NCBI GenBank assembly: GCA_964019055.1
Contig: OZ025208.1
Span: 13,956,097-14,020,096 of the forward strand
Origin: Anthopleura xanthogrammica
Taxonomy: Eukaryota > Cnidaria > Anthozoa > Actiniaria > Actiniidae
Direction: 5' to 3'
Length of the DNA stretch: 64,000 nucleotides
Under the pieces are notes generated by a model. The model was not told the origin of the DNA, ran no database searches, and saw only the letters and a list, made by a program, of their open reading frames with translations. Shown here one piece after another: positions 12,708 through 25,339 of the stretch. Position 1 is the first letter of the stretch; each line of letters begins with the position of its first letter. A program made the position numbers and the translations under genes.

Positions 12708-14653
12708 CCAGACAACATACATAGCCAACCAAAAAATAAACCTATAGAAACATTTTGTGAAAGCAAGAATCGAGGAAAAGGATAAAATAGAGTTTCCGGC
12801 ACTATGACTTTTACGATGAAGATGCTATTTCAGAGTCAAGCATGCTTACCACATCCAGAGCAGCTTTTCCAGCATTTGTCTTCCATGAACTGCACATTTG
12901 TGTTACACCCTCCAGCCTTCGCCCATTGGATGCACTTTGGTGTGGTGTTGGAACATGTTGCTAAGTTAGAACAAGAAACCAATAAATTCCATATACTTGG
13001 ATTTTCAAGACGTCTTAAAATGCAAAAAAAATCACTTGCCATCTTTCCAATAGCACTTACCACAAGAGGTGCAGCTTTTCTTACAATTAGCCAGCATAAA
13101 TGCAGGGTTTTTAAGGCACTCTCCTTGCTTTGCCCACTGTTTACAGTAACGTACTTTATTTTTACAAGGAGCTGAAGGGAAAACAAGAGTGAGTCATACA
13201 CCAAATCTATGCTTCAACCAATTCCTTTTTCCGGTGTTTTGGAAGGACAACGAATTTTCAAGGGATCATAATACTCATGGTCAGAAGGATTTGGAATAAC
13301 AAAAAAATCAGACATGATAGAGTCAATGTTATTTCTTTGTAAATAAGGTATCCCTTTGCTAAATCACACTGGTTTTTCTTAATGAGTTAACTTAGGCACA
13401 CCAGTTTTTCAAAACTCACCCTTTGGATCAAGACCTGGTAACTTCCCACCAGGGACTTTAGTGCCGGGAAGAGTAACTGTATGAATCCCTGAAGGTAATA
13501 CTTGATGGTGATGGATGGTAATCATGCCAGATGGAGATATTTTTATTTCAGGGATAACCTTTCCAATAGCTCCACCAAGTTCGGTTTGCCCTAAAAAAGC
13601 AGTAAGTCCTTGACCAGCACCTACAACTTGTCCAGTTATTCCAGGAATTCCAGTTTGTCCAGTTATACCAGGAATTCCAGTTTGTCCAGTTATACCAGGA
13701 ATTCCAGTTTGTCCAGTTATGCCAGGAATTCCAGTTTGTCCAGTTATACCAGGAATTCCAGTTTGTCCTCCTGTAATACCTGGAATGATTCCTCCTCCCT
13801 GTCCTAGCCAACCAGTCAAGCCTGTATTTCCAGAAAGTCCTCCTTGTTCAATCAGCTTTTTTATCCAAGGCAGAAGGCCATTTCCAGGCATTACAGTAGT
13901 AAATGGAGAAGCTGTGGTTGATGTTGGAGTAGAAGTCGTTGGTGTAGTTTTGGTTGGGGTTGTTCCAGGAGTAGTGGTTTGACCAGGAGCAGGAGTTGTT
14001 GAAGAAGTAACTGGTGCTGGTGTTGTAGATGTGGTTCCATTGCCACTTGTCGTTGTTGTAGAAGGGGTAGTAGCTGTCGTGCTAGAACTTGAAGTGGTAG
14101 AAGTTTTCGAAGAAGCAGAGGTAGGCGTTGCAGTAAGAGTCGAATCTGTACCCGTGGGGGTACCCGACGGGGTTCCAGTTGGTGTTCCCGAGGCAGTCCC
14201 TGTGGGGTTTGCAGAGGCAGTCCCCGTGGGGTTAGCAGTTGTTGTCATAGCTGTAGCATTTGGCCATACTACAGGAACATTTGTAGTTATCGGAGCTGTT
14301 GTTGTTAAAGCAGTAGTGTTTCCTGGTCCGTCCGACACTGCTGTTGCCAGCTCCGCAAGATCTTTTAACACCTCAGCAACTTCGATGTTTTGCCTCTTAG
14401 ATGTCCTTTCGTGCTTCCTCTTATGGTGACTTTTTTCCTTCAATAGATTACCATCGTTTTTCTCCGTAAAGGTGTACAATTCACGTGCCGACCTCAAAGA
14501 CAAACCTCCTTTAAAACTCCTCATACCATCTTTAGCTTTCCCATAATAATAAATATCGTGTCTTGAGTTTTTCAATCCGAATACAAACAATGAATGAGAC
14601 ACAATAACTAAATCGATAACTATAAACAAAATAAGATCCTTGAGGAACGCCAT
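10747..14653 (-). CDS. Secreted mucin-like protein with six ShK domains
   Basis: Seven exons: 13420-14653, 13061-13171, 12850-12960, 12222-12335, 11797-11907, 11252-11359, 10747-10856. They join in frame to 633 codons (632 aa) with GT-AG junctions. The start is the ATG at 14,653; the frame extends seven codons upstream but has no ATG. Residues 1-26 are hydrophobic (signal peptide), followed by a basic stretch with two dibasic sites near 80-90. A Thr/Ser/Pro-rich, mucin-like region spans about 110-260, then five tandem GITGQTGIP units at about 300-350. Exons 2-7 each encode one ShK six-cysteine domain. Known of the family: ShK domains occur in sea-anemone potassium-channel peptides but also in many extracellular enzymes and matrix proteins. 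None of these six has the Lys-Tyr dyad of the channel-blocking peptides, and the long glycosylatable stalk suggests a mucus, matrix or cell-surface role. Function is inference. Confidence 0.8.
11045..11093. repeat. (CTTT)n microsatellite
   Basis: A CTTT run within the last intron of the ShK gene, set in a longer pyrimidine-rich tract from about 10,880 to 11,130. Confidence 0.9.
11560..11656. repeat. (GGAA)n-rich tract
   Basis: A purine-rich stretch of GGAA and GAAA units in the intron between exons 5 and 6 of the ShK gene. Confidence 0.85.
12627..12710. repeat. (AAC)n microsatellite
   Basis: About 25 AAC units in an intron of the ShK gene. It yields artefactual poly-Leu and poly-Cys frames on the opposite strand. 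An ATC-rich stretch (12,450-12,610) precedes it. Confidence 0.9.
13632..13785 (-). repeat. 27-bp coding repeat in the ShK/mucin gene
   Basis: Five nearly identical 27-bp units encode GITGQTGIP. The units differ by single bases, which points to recent slippage or unequal exchange. Open frames in the other frames over this stretch (Asn-Trp-Ser repeats) are shadows. Confidence 0.9.
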
Positions 14654-15535
14654 AACAAAGTCTAACAAAAACAATCCACTTGTTTCCCTGTTAAATTGGC
14701 AAATTTGAGTCCATATTCAATGTTTTTTAACTCTTAATAAGGTGTTTATCCGTATTTCCGTTGACCAAGGTTAAAGAAGAGGAATCGAATCTCATAAATT
14801 GAAAATAATGAATAATTAATGCCAGCATATCGATCACCAGCGCCTATCAAAATGATCCCCGTTTTTTTCAAAACTTGATAAATAATTCATGAGCAACGAA
14901 AGAAAATAATCTTTATTAGGTTTACGTTTAGTTTTGTAGTGAAATATTATCCTATGAAAAATCATAGAATTTTTTTTGTTAATTTCATCGTTTTTCTTCG
15001 CCAAAGTTTAGGAATTCTGGACAAAAAGCAAGATCGAATGGTACCCGTAAATAACAAGAAAGACAACAGGTAGGAGGCAAAGATAAAACACAGCATTTAC
15101 AATTGATTTCCATCTAAAATCGCACAAGCATAACGATGCAATAATAATAATACGAAAAACTATTTCAATTTTTATCTAATCTATTCAAGAAGGATAAAGA
15201 TTTAGAAAACACTGAAGAGGGCTCGAATGTTCAATTCGGCGACTAAAATTTTGATAGCTGAGAGCGAAAATGTGAATAGCTTTTTTTTAATCACACGAAG
15301 CGATCCGATTCAATATTTTCGATGTACCTGACCTACGTTTAAACATTGTAGTATGCTATCTTAAAACTATTGAACGGCGTTGAAAAAGTAAGAGACAAAT
15401 AAGGGTGTGACTACTAAGCGCCAGCGGTAATACTGATTAATTATAGTTCTAAAAACTTCAATTGTTATCTATATCCTGAAAATATGGGCACGGCTAATTC
15501 ACAGCTGGAATCGTAATTTAGCGTGTTAGGTTTTG

Positions 15536-15695
15536 CGGAGGGAGGAAAACCGGAGAAATACCCTATTATCAAGGGAGAGACCTAACGAGCTCTACTCACA
15601 TGTGATGCCGAGTCTGGGAATCGAGCACGAGACCCGAGAGATGAGAGGCGATTGACATGACTACCGCCAAATCACCCTTGATTCTAGACTGTCTC
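15536..15695 (-). mobile_element. tRNA-derived SINE
   Basis: Read on the minus strand it carries a B-box-like GTGCTCGATTCCC and then the 3' body TTTCTCCGGTTTTCCTCCCT. That body is shared with the elements at 21,147, 38,125, 47,725 and 61,852. Diverged A-box region. Confidence 0.5.
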
Positions 15696-16514
15696 CTATC
15701 CTTATGGCCCTCCCAATACTACATTTCCTAATTCTTGATCCGCCAGTGATACTTTTATCATGATGTATGTGATGGGAAGACTTCAGGAAGTTATTCTTTT
15801 CTAGATGTGCTTGGAATTCTCCGAACGCTCCGAATGTTCAGATGTTCTCCAGTTAGCCGCCAATTGTTGAAGTCTCGGACCTAAATCTGAACTACATTGT
15901 AGATATTTCTTTTAATTTTTGTATACATTATTTCTTATTTGTGGTATATTCGAGGCCTAATATAACTTACTAACTAACTAACTAACGCGCGCTGATTGAT
16001 TAGCTACCGTCCTAAGGTAAAAGGAGGAGGAAACTATGCTCGCGCAAAATCGTGCCAATAATATTTTTGTTCCTAAGCTCGCTTCCCCCTGTTCTGCAGC
16101 TCGCAACGTATTCATATATACCAGTACAGAAATTGAAGTACGCGCAGGCGTTTTTATATCACTTAAATTTAGGTGCGAAGGGTTGAGGTGCCCGCGGTGG
16201 GCTGAATTCAAATCGGAAGGCTCGTCATATATATAAAAAAAGAATTGATATATCTGTATTACGGTATATAAAAATACGCACCTTGTAGTTGCGTTTATCA
16301 ATAATATCAAAAAAATGTGTATGTGTGTGTCATTCATTCGGAGTATATTTTACTCAGGTGATGGACCACATTAGTAAGTTGAGGATTTCCACCCAGTTCT
16401 TCTATCAGCTGCACGGCCCTATAAAAACCAAAATCAAGTTCATTAGACCACCAATCTGGAAGTCCGGCCATTAGTTCAGCCACTGATGAAACAACATTGC
16501 ACTAGTTTAATTTG

Positions 16515-16990
16515 TACTACAGTGATACCTCTATAAACCGGACACCCTTCATTAAGCGGACAGCTAGTTCAACAGTCCCGAATTTTTCTTCACATGTTTA
16601 TTGTAAAACAAACCTCTATTTAACCGATACCACTCATTAAGTGGACACCAGGCAAGGTCCCAAAGGTGCTACTTAATAGAGGTATCACTGTACTTACTGT
16701 AAAACAAACCTCTATTAAGTGAACACCCTCTTGTAAGTGGACACCAGGCCAGGTCCCAAAGGTGCCGCTTAATAGAGGTATCACTGTACTTACTGTAAAA
16801 CAAACCTCTAATAAGTGAACACCCTCTTGTAAGTGGACACCAGGCAAGGTCCCAAAGGTGCCGCTTAATAGAGGTATCACTTTACTTACTGTAAAACAAA
16901 CCTCTATTCAGGGGACACTCTTCATTAAGTGGACACCAGACAAGGTCCCGAAGGTGTCCGCATAATAGAGGTATCACTGTATTTAGTGAA
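16515..16990. repeat. Tandem hairpin repeat, about 125-bp units
   Basis: Roughly four units, each with CTCTATTAAGTGGACACC..., GGCAAGGTCCCAAAGGTG and TTAATAGAGGTATCACTGTA. The first and last segments pair, so each unit can fold back. Related single copies lie at 28,153-28,245 and 39,907-40,048. Non-coding; open frames through it are artefacts. Confidence 0.85.
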
Positions 16991-17111
16991 AAATAAATGC
17001 AGTACTGTTTTACGGATTAATATTTTTGCATTTTATCATTACTATAGATGGCAATTTGAACATTATTTGGTAACACTAAACTGATAGTAAGTGGTTGGAA
17101 ATTTTGAAGTC

Positions 17112-20100
17112 TTACTTTTGCTTTAACTCTTCCAGTACATTCCTAGTGTAAGCAAACGAGCCACTCTGTACAAACAAACAAGCTGACAATCAACAATTAT
17201 GCACACTGAAAATCAGGGTATAAAGACCGCATTTACCTGCCATAGCCCCACAACCCATAACAAATAAAAAAAATAAGAAAACTATACCAGCCGAGTTGAC
17301 CTTCAGAAAAAACTCAAGGTTAACCAATCAGAATTGAGGATTCGACATCGTATTTTGATTAGCATTTCCCATGATTGTACCAAGAAAATTTATGAAATAC
17401 GAGTTCTTCCTTCTTTAAATTAATTGTAAACGCTAGTCGAACTCATGGCAGAATTTTATTTCAATCAAAAAGAAAAGTCTACATTGTATACTCGGAAAAT
17501 GCTAGAAAAATGCTAACAAAAAGTTGTGACCCATAATTCCTTTCGGGGAAGGCGATCAACTCAGCTGGTAATGAGTCAATTCTCGGTTTTCATGTGACGT
17601 CATCGGAATCCTGACCCACCATAAATATTCCCTATAAAAGCATTTCTGTAGTATGTTGTAGACATCTGTGATATAAGTCTTGGCTGAAAGTTTTGAACCA
17701 AAAATATTTTTACCGGGCGAGTTACAGCGTCTTGAATTATGTCACGCAATCCACGTCACGTATTTAAAATCGAAGCAAAACTTGCTGATAACTTAAAAGA
17801 AATCTAAAATTTTACTTTAATCATGTTTAAACCTTGAAGTTAATTCAAAAATAGCCACAATTTCTAACACAGGACTCGGAGTTTTAGCTCAATTCACGAT
17901 ACCCGAATTCTGTCGGCCATGTTGGTGCACAGCTCTTGTACACCAGCATGGTGTCTCCCATACATTTTTACCAAATACGGCCTCATATTTGTTTGCTCAT
18001 AACTCGAAAGCCAAACGTCCTGCTTTCTTCAAAATTGGCCAAATTGTAGGCTTTTAATCTCTTTACAAGGTTTTGGACATGTTATTTTGTTTAGACATTC
18101 TATAAAGCTCTAAGAACAGTAATATCCGTATGCAAAATCTCAAGTTCGTAGAATACATTCTTACTAAAATTACAACATTTTCGCTCGCTCATAATTCGGC
18201 CGCCAAACCATCTTTAAGCATAAAACTTTGTATGATTGTTAGTTTCTAGATATTCTTCAAGACTGTTAACAGTAATTGATATTTTACTTTACATTTAAGC
18301 TAAACGAAGATTTTCAATTTAGTCACGTGATCAGTGAAAACCGAGAATACACCGAGGATTGATGGTTTGATGCCATTCTTAAGTTTCAGAAGGCGGCCAT
18401 CTTGGAAGCGTTGACAAAGGAGAAATCTATTGTTAAATACCTCCAACATGGCGGCGATGACGTGACGTGCAAACGGAGAATGGCACATAATGGTATTAAA
18501 ATCACTACTGTTGATAAGCATGCAACCATCCAGAATAATAAACAAAAGCAAGACATTGGTAGAGATATAGACCCCTTTGCAGCACTTCGGAATGCAGCTC
18601 AATTTGGAGGACAAGACAATAGTTTTCCAATTCTCAGGAGATTGAAATTCTTTTGTTTTGTCCTCCAAACTGATCTGCATTAACGTCACGTGCAAGTGGT
18701 TTATTAGGTCCGTTTACCTGTTTTAGACAATCAATACAATACTTCTTTATATCTACATCTTCTGTTCGCTGTTTTAGGATATCTTGAGATGCGTGGAAGT
18801 AAAGGAAATATACGGTAATACAACAGAGTGCATGCTAAACTGGGACTGCGCGAGAGGAGGGGCTGATAGGGCTTTAGCCCTAACCCTTTTTCCACACTAG
18901 TCTCTTATATTTTCCAATCTTAGCCCCACCACTTTTTCCCTTTTTCCACACTAGTCTCTTATATTTTCCAATCTTAGCCCCACCACTTTTTAGTAGTCCT
19001 CCCTTTTATTGGATGCATACCACTGTTTTCAATGACCACAGATTTTATTATACAGTATACATACTTACGCTCAAAGCCGGAAGTAGTATGCAAGGGCCAT
19101 TTTTTTCAATTTCTGACTAATTTCATTTCATGAGATGATAGTAAATGGTTTGTTGTGAACGTGCTTTTCAGTGTTATTAGCCTGGTTTGTCAGTTAACTA
19201 TTCATAGATATGCCACTAGAATTCTATGGGATTTCAAAATATTGGAATCGGTTTACAGTCAAACTAAGAAAACCGTGAACACCTAAAATATGTCTAGAAT
19301 GTTTATTTAGTAAAAAAGATGTTTCCCACCACCATGAAAAAAGATTGTATTGAATCCTTCTCTCGTGTATCCCTCTGTCTCGAATAGAAACTTCTAATTT
19401 CACGAGAATAAAACTAAAATATGAAGTTTGAAACTTTTAAACGGGAAAATACTTTGCGTGACCGCGCTGTGATCAAACACATAAACATTCCAGACATATT
19501 TTAGGTGTTCACGGTTTTCTTAGTTTGACTGTAAGTTACACAAAGAATCAGAATATTGTGAGGAATATCACACGACACGGTAACGGTATAATATTTGTAC
19601 ATCTGTCGCGCGTCTGTGTTATAAGTGAAAACATAGAATACTACATCAAGGTACAAGGTACAGCCACGGGGCTTAAAGAAGACACGTTAGTGTCCGTGCG
19701 CAAGTTAGTATTTTGCTTTGCATTCTCGTCCCCAGAGCACCTTGTTCTCGTTCCTCCGGAGGAGCTCTAGGAACGTGAATGTTTACTTTGTGTCTTATTG
19801 TCTCGACCCTAGAGCCCTGTCATTCTTAGTGCGCATGCTCGACGAATTGTCAGAAATTATGCTGCCATCCGTCATACTATCCAGCAGAAATTTCTTAAAT
19901 AATTAAGTCCTAATAATACATTATAGGATAGATAAGATACTACGTGCATTCTGATAGGCTCCTGGACGTATTTTTCTAATTCTACGCAGGTAAGTTTTTG
20001 ATTTTCCACAATATACATCCTTACTAACACTAAATGTAATACTTGAGGCAAAGGATACTCAAAATCGTTGTACTACTGGGGTCATGTCGTATTGCATGTA

Positions 20101-23100
20101 TTATGGGAAAAGAGAACTTCCCTTCAGTCAGGTCTTCACAATAACTTTTATTTTGTCGGTACTAAAAGAAAGAAACCAAAAAATTACCAAGTAGCAAGGC
20201 TTGAAATACCAGGGGGAGGGAGGGAAGGGGGTCAAAGCAACACGTCACCATAAAAAATGAAAATTTAATTTCATACTTGCTTTATTTTTCTGGGGAAAAC
20301 TGGGGAGAGGGGGACTCAAGCTCCCCCCCCCCCCCCCCCCCCTTTCCAGTCCCTGCTACGGTCCTGATTGTGATGGCCTCCTAGAAACTTCTCGGATTCT
20401 ACGGCGTTCATGACAATGTGCAAATTTAACTGTCGCATCGATCGCGACAAACGGCGCCGTTAAATGCTCAACCTGAATCCGATGTAAGATTTAGGGGTAT
20501 TGTTACAGTTCCGCCACTCCCCTTTTCTAACCCCCTTTTTACGCACACATACCTCTTCTGAGAGTAGATTTGCATAGTCATCTCTGATTTGAAAATACAG
20601 ACCCAAAGTATCAAGAAGGGGTAAAAAGTCACTAAAAAAGAGGAAAAAAAAATATTAAATTGAAGAAAATTTAAACAGGTTACAACATTCGAAAATAAGC
20701 CCTAGGCTTATATTTGTTTGCTCAATGTACCTCTTGGGTGAGCTTATTTTCGGGGAGGCTAATGCTTGGAAAAGAATTCGCATATTTAGTGTTGAGAGCT
20801 GCGGCCAATAACCTCATAACTCTCTTTTTAGCAACAAGAACAAGCTTTATTATGACATTATCAATCACAAAATGGTAAACGTTGTACATCTAAGACTGCG
20901 CTGCTTAGTGTATGGTTTAATATATATGTATATTTATAGAATATTAACCCCAACTTATATTTGCCTTGGGAGGGCTTATTATAGCAAGGGTTCTAATGTT
21001 TAAAATTAAGGGAACTTGTTTAGAAAGGGCTAGAAAAACTGAAACCGTCCTTGTTTTTTTTGGACGAGGGTAGCATTTAATATAGTCATTGGCTAACAAA
21101 CCTGTGGCCCTCGTTTCCATGATCAAATTGCATTGAATTAAGAAGTTGTTTTTTTGTGGAGAGAGGAAAAACAGGGAACCCCGAGAAAAACCCTCGAAGC
21201 ACAGGAGAGAACCACCAACTAGAAACGCAACTCACAAACGACACCGAGTTTGACGGGACTCAAACCCGCGTCGCATTGGTGAGATGTTAGCGCTCTTACC
21301 AACTACACCACCCGTGCTTCCCAAATCAGAGTAGCTCGAATTAGGAATAGCTAAAATATTTTTTTTAGGGATTTACTGTAAATATTTACCATCATATTAC
21401 TACTAATTCAACTCACCTCTTGTTTTCAGTAAACAGCTGCATTAGTCTGACAGCAACTCGGAATAAACCTCCAGTTTCTATGGAACATAAGAGATTTCCG
21501 CGTTAGATAGCTAAATAGTCAAATTTTTCAAGAGTTTTTAGCTGGAAAAATCTTTGCAAACAACCCTCTTGCATGGTTCTAGCTAACTAAGCAACTTTTG
21601 TCCAGTCTTTTTTAGCTGGAAAAATCTTTACAAACGATCTCTTTAAATAGTTCTAAGAAACTGGCCAACTATTTTACATGATTAAAATCTTTCCAAACGA
21701 CCTTCTTAGAAGATGATATCCTGTTATAAGATGGTAACTACTTACTTTTACAAACCATATCTTTATATTCATCCTCTGTTGGGCAAGTAAAGAAATCTCT
21801 CCAGTAAATATCCATACCTTGACCTTGATGTAGCTCCAGTAACTCCTCTAAAACAAAAACGTCTATTCATTAACAAATCCATTTATTTACAACAGGACAT
21901 AATCCCCCCCCCCCCCCCCCCCCCCAGTTTAAGTCATATTTAAAAGTAGATCTATGCAGATCAACTCTTATTTTATTTATCAAACCCTGAACCAACCTCT
22001 TGGCTGATCTAAGTCAGGGCACAGCTAACTCACAGATCAAACTGCCTGAAACAACCACTGGGCTGATCTAAGTCAGGGCACGGCTAACTCACAGATCAAA
22101 CTCTGAAACAACCTCTGGGCTGATCTACATGTAAGTCAGGGCACGGCTAACTCACAGATCAAACTGCCTGAAACAACCACTGGGCTTATCTAAGTCAGGG
22201 CAGGGCTAACTCACAGATTGAACCCTGAAACAACCTCTGGGCTGATCTAAGTCAGGGCATGGCTAACTCACAGATCAAACCCTGAAACAACCTCTGGGCT
22301 GATCTAAGATCATACCTGGGTCTAAAGTCTCTTACAATTGGGAATGTAATATTGAGGTATATATTCTACCCACACTAACCTGTGAATATATGAATACACC
22401 CTGGATGGTTTAATGACAAGACTTTTTCTAAAGCCTTGAAGTACACATAGTTAGCACTATTGATGGTCTGTGCTACTCCAAATATATTGTGTGTAACTGA
22501 AAAATAAAATAAAAAGTGATTAAAAAATAATTTTTTTCATTTTTTCATTTTTAATGAAGTATTGAACTCATATTTAATTACAAAGAAAAATTGATGGCAT
22601 GATTATATCTAATTTTAGTCCCCTTCACAGTTCCCTGCGCCATCTTGAAAGGTAGCCATGCCTTTGCATCAAAGAGAGACAAATGGTGAGCTTGCAACAA
22701 TTAAGAGACCTGTGAATAATTTTCTAGATGGCGCAGGAAACTGTGAAAGGGACTATTACAAAATAGTTGTGATAAAAAGGTAAATTGTTTCATTAGAAAC
22801 ACCGATGCAGCCCATACTAGCTTACTGCTAGTTATCATCCTATTACAAAATAGGAATGTTACCTGGTATTCCCCTACGTAGCTTTGAGTTATCTTCAATA
22901 TCATCAATCCTATCATATTAATTATGAACATAACCATGATTAAAAGATTGACTAAAATACCATCAACTATAGAAATAAGACATTTCTGTCAAAAGGCAAA
23001 TTATTTTATATATGTATATATATTTATATATTTTTTACTTAATCCTTAAGTATTTAAGGCTTTCTTATTTCATTAATTAGGGCATCTCTCGTTTCCGTTA

Positions 23101-24350
23101 TAACATAACTTAGCTAGATTAATCTTGTGATTGATATACTTTTAATATTATTATATAGTTTTTGTACTCTTTTTATTACCGTATTTGCCGGTGTATAAGT
23201 CGACCTTTTAGCACGTAAAATCGACCCTAAAAAATCGACCTCGACTTATACACCGAGTATGAAAGTCGACATCTCGAATTCATAGCTCAAGTTCCAAGCA
23301 AAAACATTGGTTTTGGCTTTAGAAAGGATCATTTTTGTTTGGATAAGCGTTCAAATAAAGTTTCTTTCCAATATATGGGATATCATTTGTAAAAAAAAGC
23401 TGATAACGGCTAGAATACATGATCTGAACCTTCGACATGACTTGTAAGCCTAAGTGCTTTAGTTTTCGTCTTTTTCGTATTCTGAATTAAACTTTCTTGG
23501 GATTGATTTCATTGTATTACAAAAGAAAGAGAATTTATTATGAGTAGCTTAATTAAACCCACAGTTCAAAGTCACGTGAATGTGTTTTTTTAACAAAATA
23601 TCCTATAGGTTTTTTTGCCGCGTCCTTCGTTACGTCTCATTGAATTTGAGGCGCTAAACTTTCTCCAACTCGAAAATGCATAAAATCATTTTTCAAAAAC
23701 TATCTGAAGGTATCTTAAGCCGAAATCTGTCTTACTTTCATTCTCTATGTGTTGTTACTCTGTTTCATTCTGTACCGGGAAGGTGTCTGTATCGGTACCG
23801 TTCGCTCTTTTGCACTTTCTTTTAAATCAGAAAGTTCAGCTTGTAATTCTTTCCCACGGGAAGAAGAAATGGTTCAAAGTACTTTCGAACTACGATTGGC
23901 TTAGGTTTGACACGTTCAATCAAACTTATATGCGATAATGTCTGGAAATCTACAACAAAATGGGTGGGCCAGTTGGTTATCTAAACTTGAAAGTCTATTC
24001 CTGATGCTAAGATTTGTTGATAACATTGTTTATACCAACGCCAATCGATTAAAAGCTTCAGTAACCGGCTTCAAAAGTGTGATATCTCACCTAGAGTCGG
24101 TTTTGATAAACACATTGAAACTAGGTTGTCACCAATATACAAGAAAAACTCTGAGATATAGCAGGGTCGACTTATACAAAGAATATACTAAAAATTCATG
24201 TTTCTTAACCTGATTTTTGGGGGTCGACTTATACACCGAGTCGACTTATACACCGGCAAATACGGTAGTTATTTTGTTGAGCGTTTTTAACATGAGCCTC
24301 GTTGCTCGGAAGATTGGGCGAACACTTCCCACGTTATCGACCTTAAATAA

Positions 24351-24395
<45 letters not shown>

Positions 24396-25282
24396 TTATT
24401 TTAACCTCAGAAAAAAAATTATTTTTACATAATATGATTTTTCCCTGGTAAAATTACTAGTCGGGTCTTTTCCCAAGACCTAAGACTTCAAACTGACATT
24501 TCAAAACCTAACCGAAACCTTTAACCTATTGTTACAATGCTGCTTGACGTTTTCTTTTTCTTTCTTTTATCCCCCCCCCCCTTTTTTTTTTTTTTTTTTT
24601 TCCTTAAAGTTCCAAGACTTTCCTTAATATTCTGGCAGTTCCTAAAATTGCGGATTTCTGAAGTGTTGTTATCCTGTTACTTATGTCTAACATAGTTACA
24701 TATTCCTTCAGTCTCTTTGACACTGAGCCTAAACTTCCCACTACTACTGGTACTACTTTGACCTTTGTTTTCCATATCTTTTTTAGTTCTCTGGCAAGGT
24801 CCTGGTATTTTTCTATCTTCTCAAGCTCTTTGATTTCAATCCTTCTGTCAGCAGGCACAGCTACATCGATAATCCAGGTTTTGTTCAATTCCTTCTCAAC
24901 CAGAACTATATCCGGACGCCTAGCCTGGATTATCCTATCTGTCTGGATGGTAAAGTCCCACAGCAACTTCACTTCATGGTTCTCCATTACACTATCGGGA
25001 TCATGTTCATACCATTTGTCACAACATGGTAATCCATATTTCTTGCAAAGTTCCCAGTGCAGTAGTCCAGCAAGTGTGTCGTGCCGACGCTTGTACTCTA
25101 TCTGTGCAAGTTTACTGCAGGCACAAATAATATGTTCTACAGTTTCCTCACATGTGCCACACATTCTGCACTTTTCAGACACTTCTTGATTTTCGATTTT
25201 AGCCTTTATTGCGTTAGTTCTTATAGCTTGGTCTTGAGCAGCAATGATTAGCCCTTCAGTTTCTCTCTTCAGATCAGATCAG

Positions 25283-25339
<57 letters not shown>

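Larger units (their letters stand above)
14654..17111. other. Intergenic, repeats only
   Basis: No gene is supported. The stretch holds the promoter side of the ShK gene, a SINE (15,536-15,695) and a tandem array (16,515-16,990), each listed separately. Confidence 0.5.

Noticed and set aside
12474..12802. Poly-Leu and poly-Cys frames on the minus strand.
   Set aside because: Translation of an (AAC)n microsatellite in an intron.
13548..14429. Long open frames overlapping the mucin-like exon on both strands (Asn-Trp-Ser repeats; Val/Pro-rich).
   Set aside because: They are shadows of the repetitive coding sequence; only the minus-strand frame from 14,653 continues through spliced ShK exons.
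18300..18695. A 131-codon minus-strand frame near GGPPS exon 10.
   Set aside because: It runs through a MITE shared with two other loci and does not match GGPPS; the real exon is 18,718-18,782.
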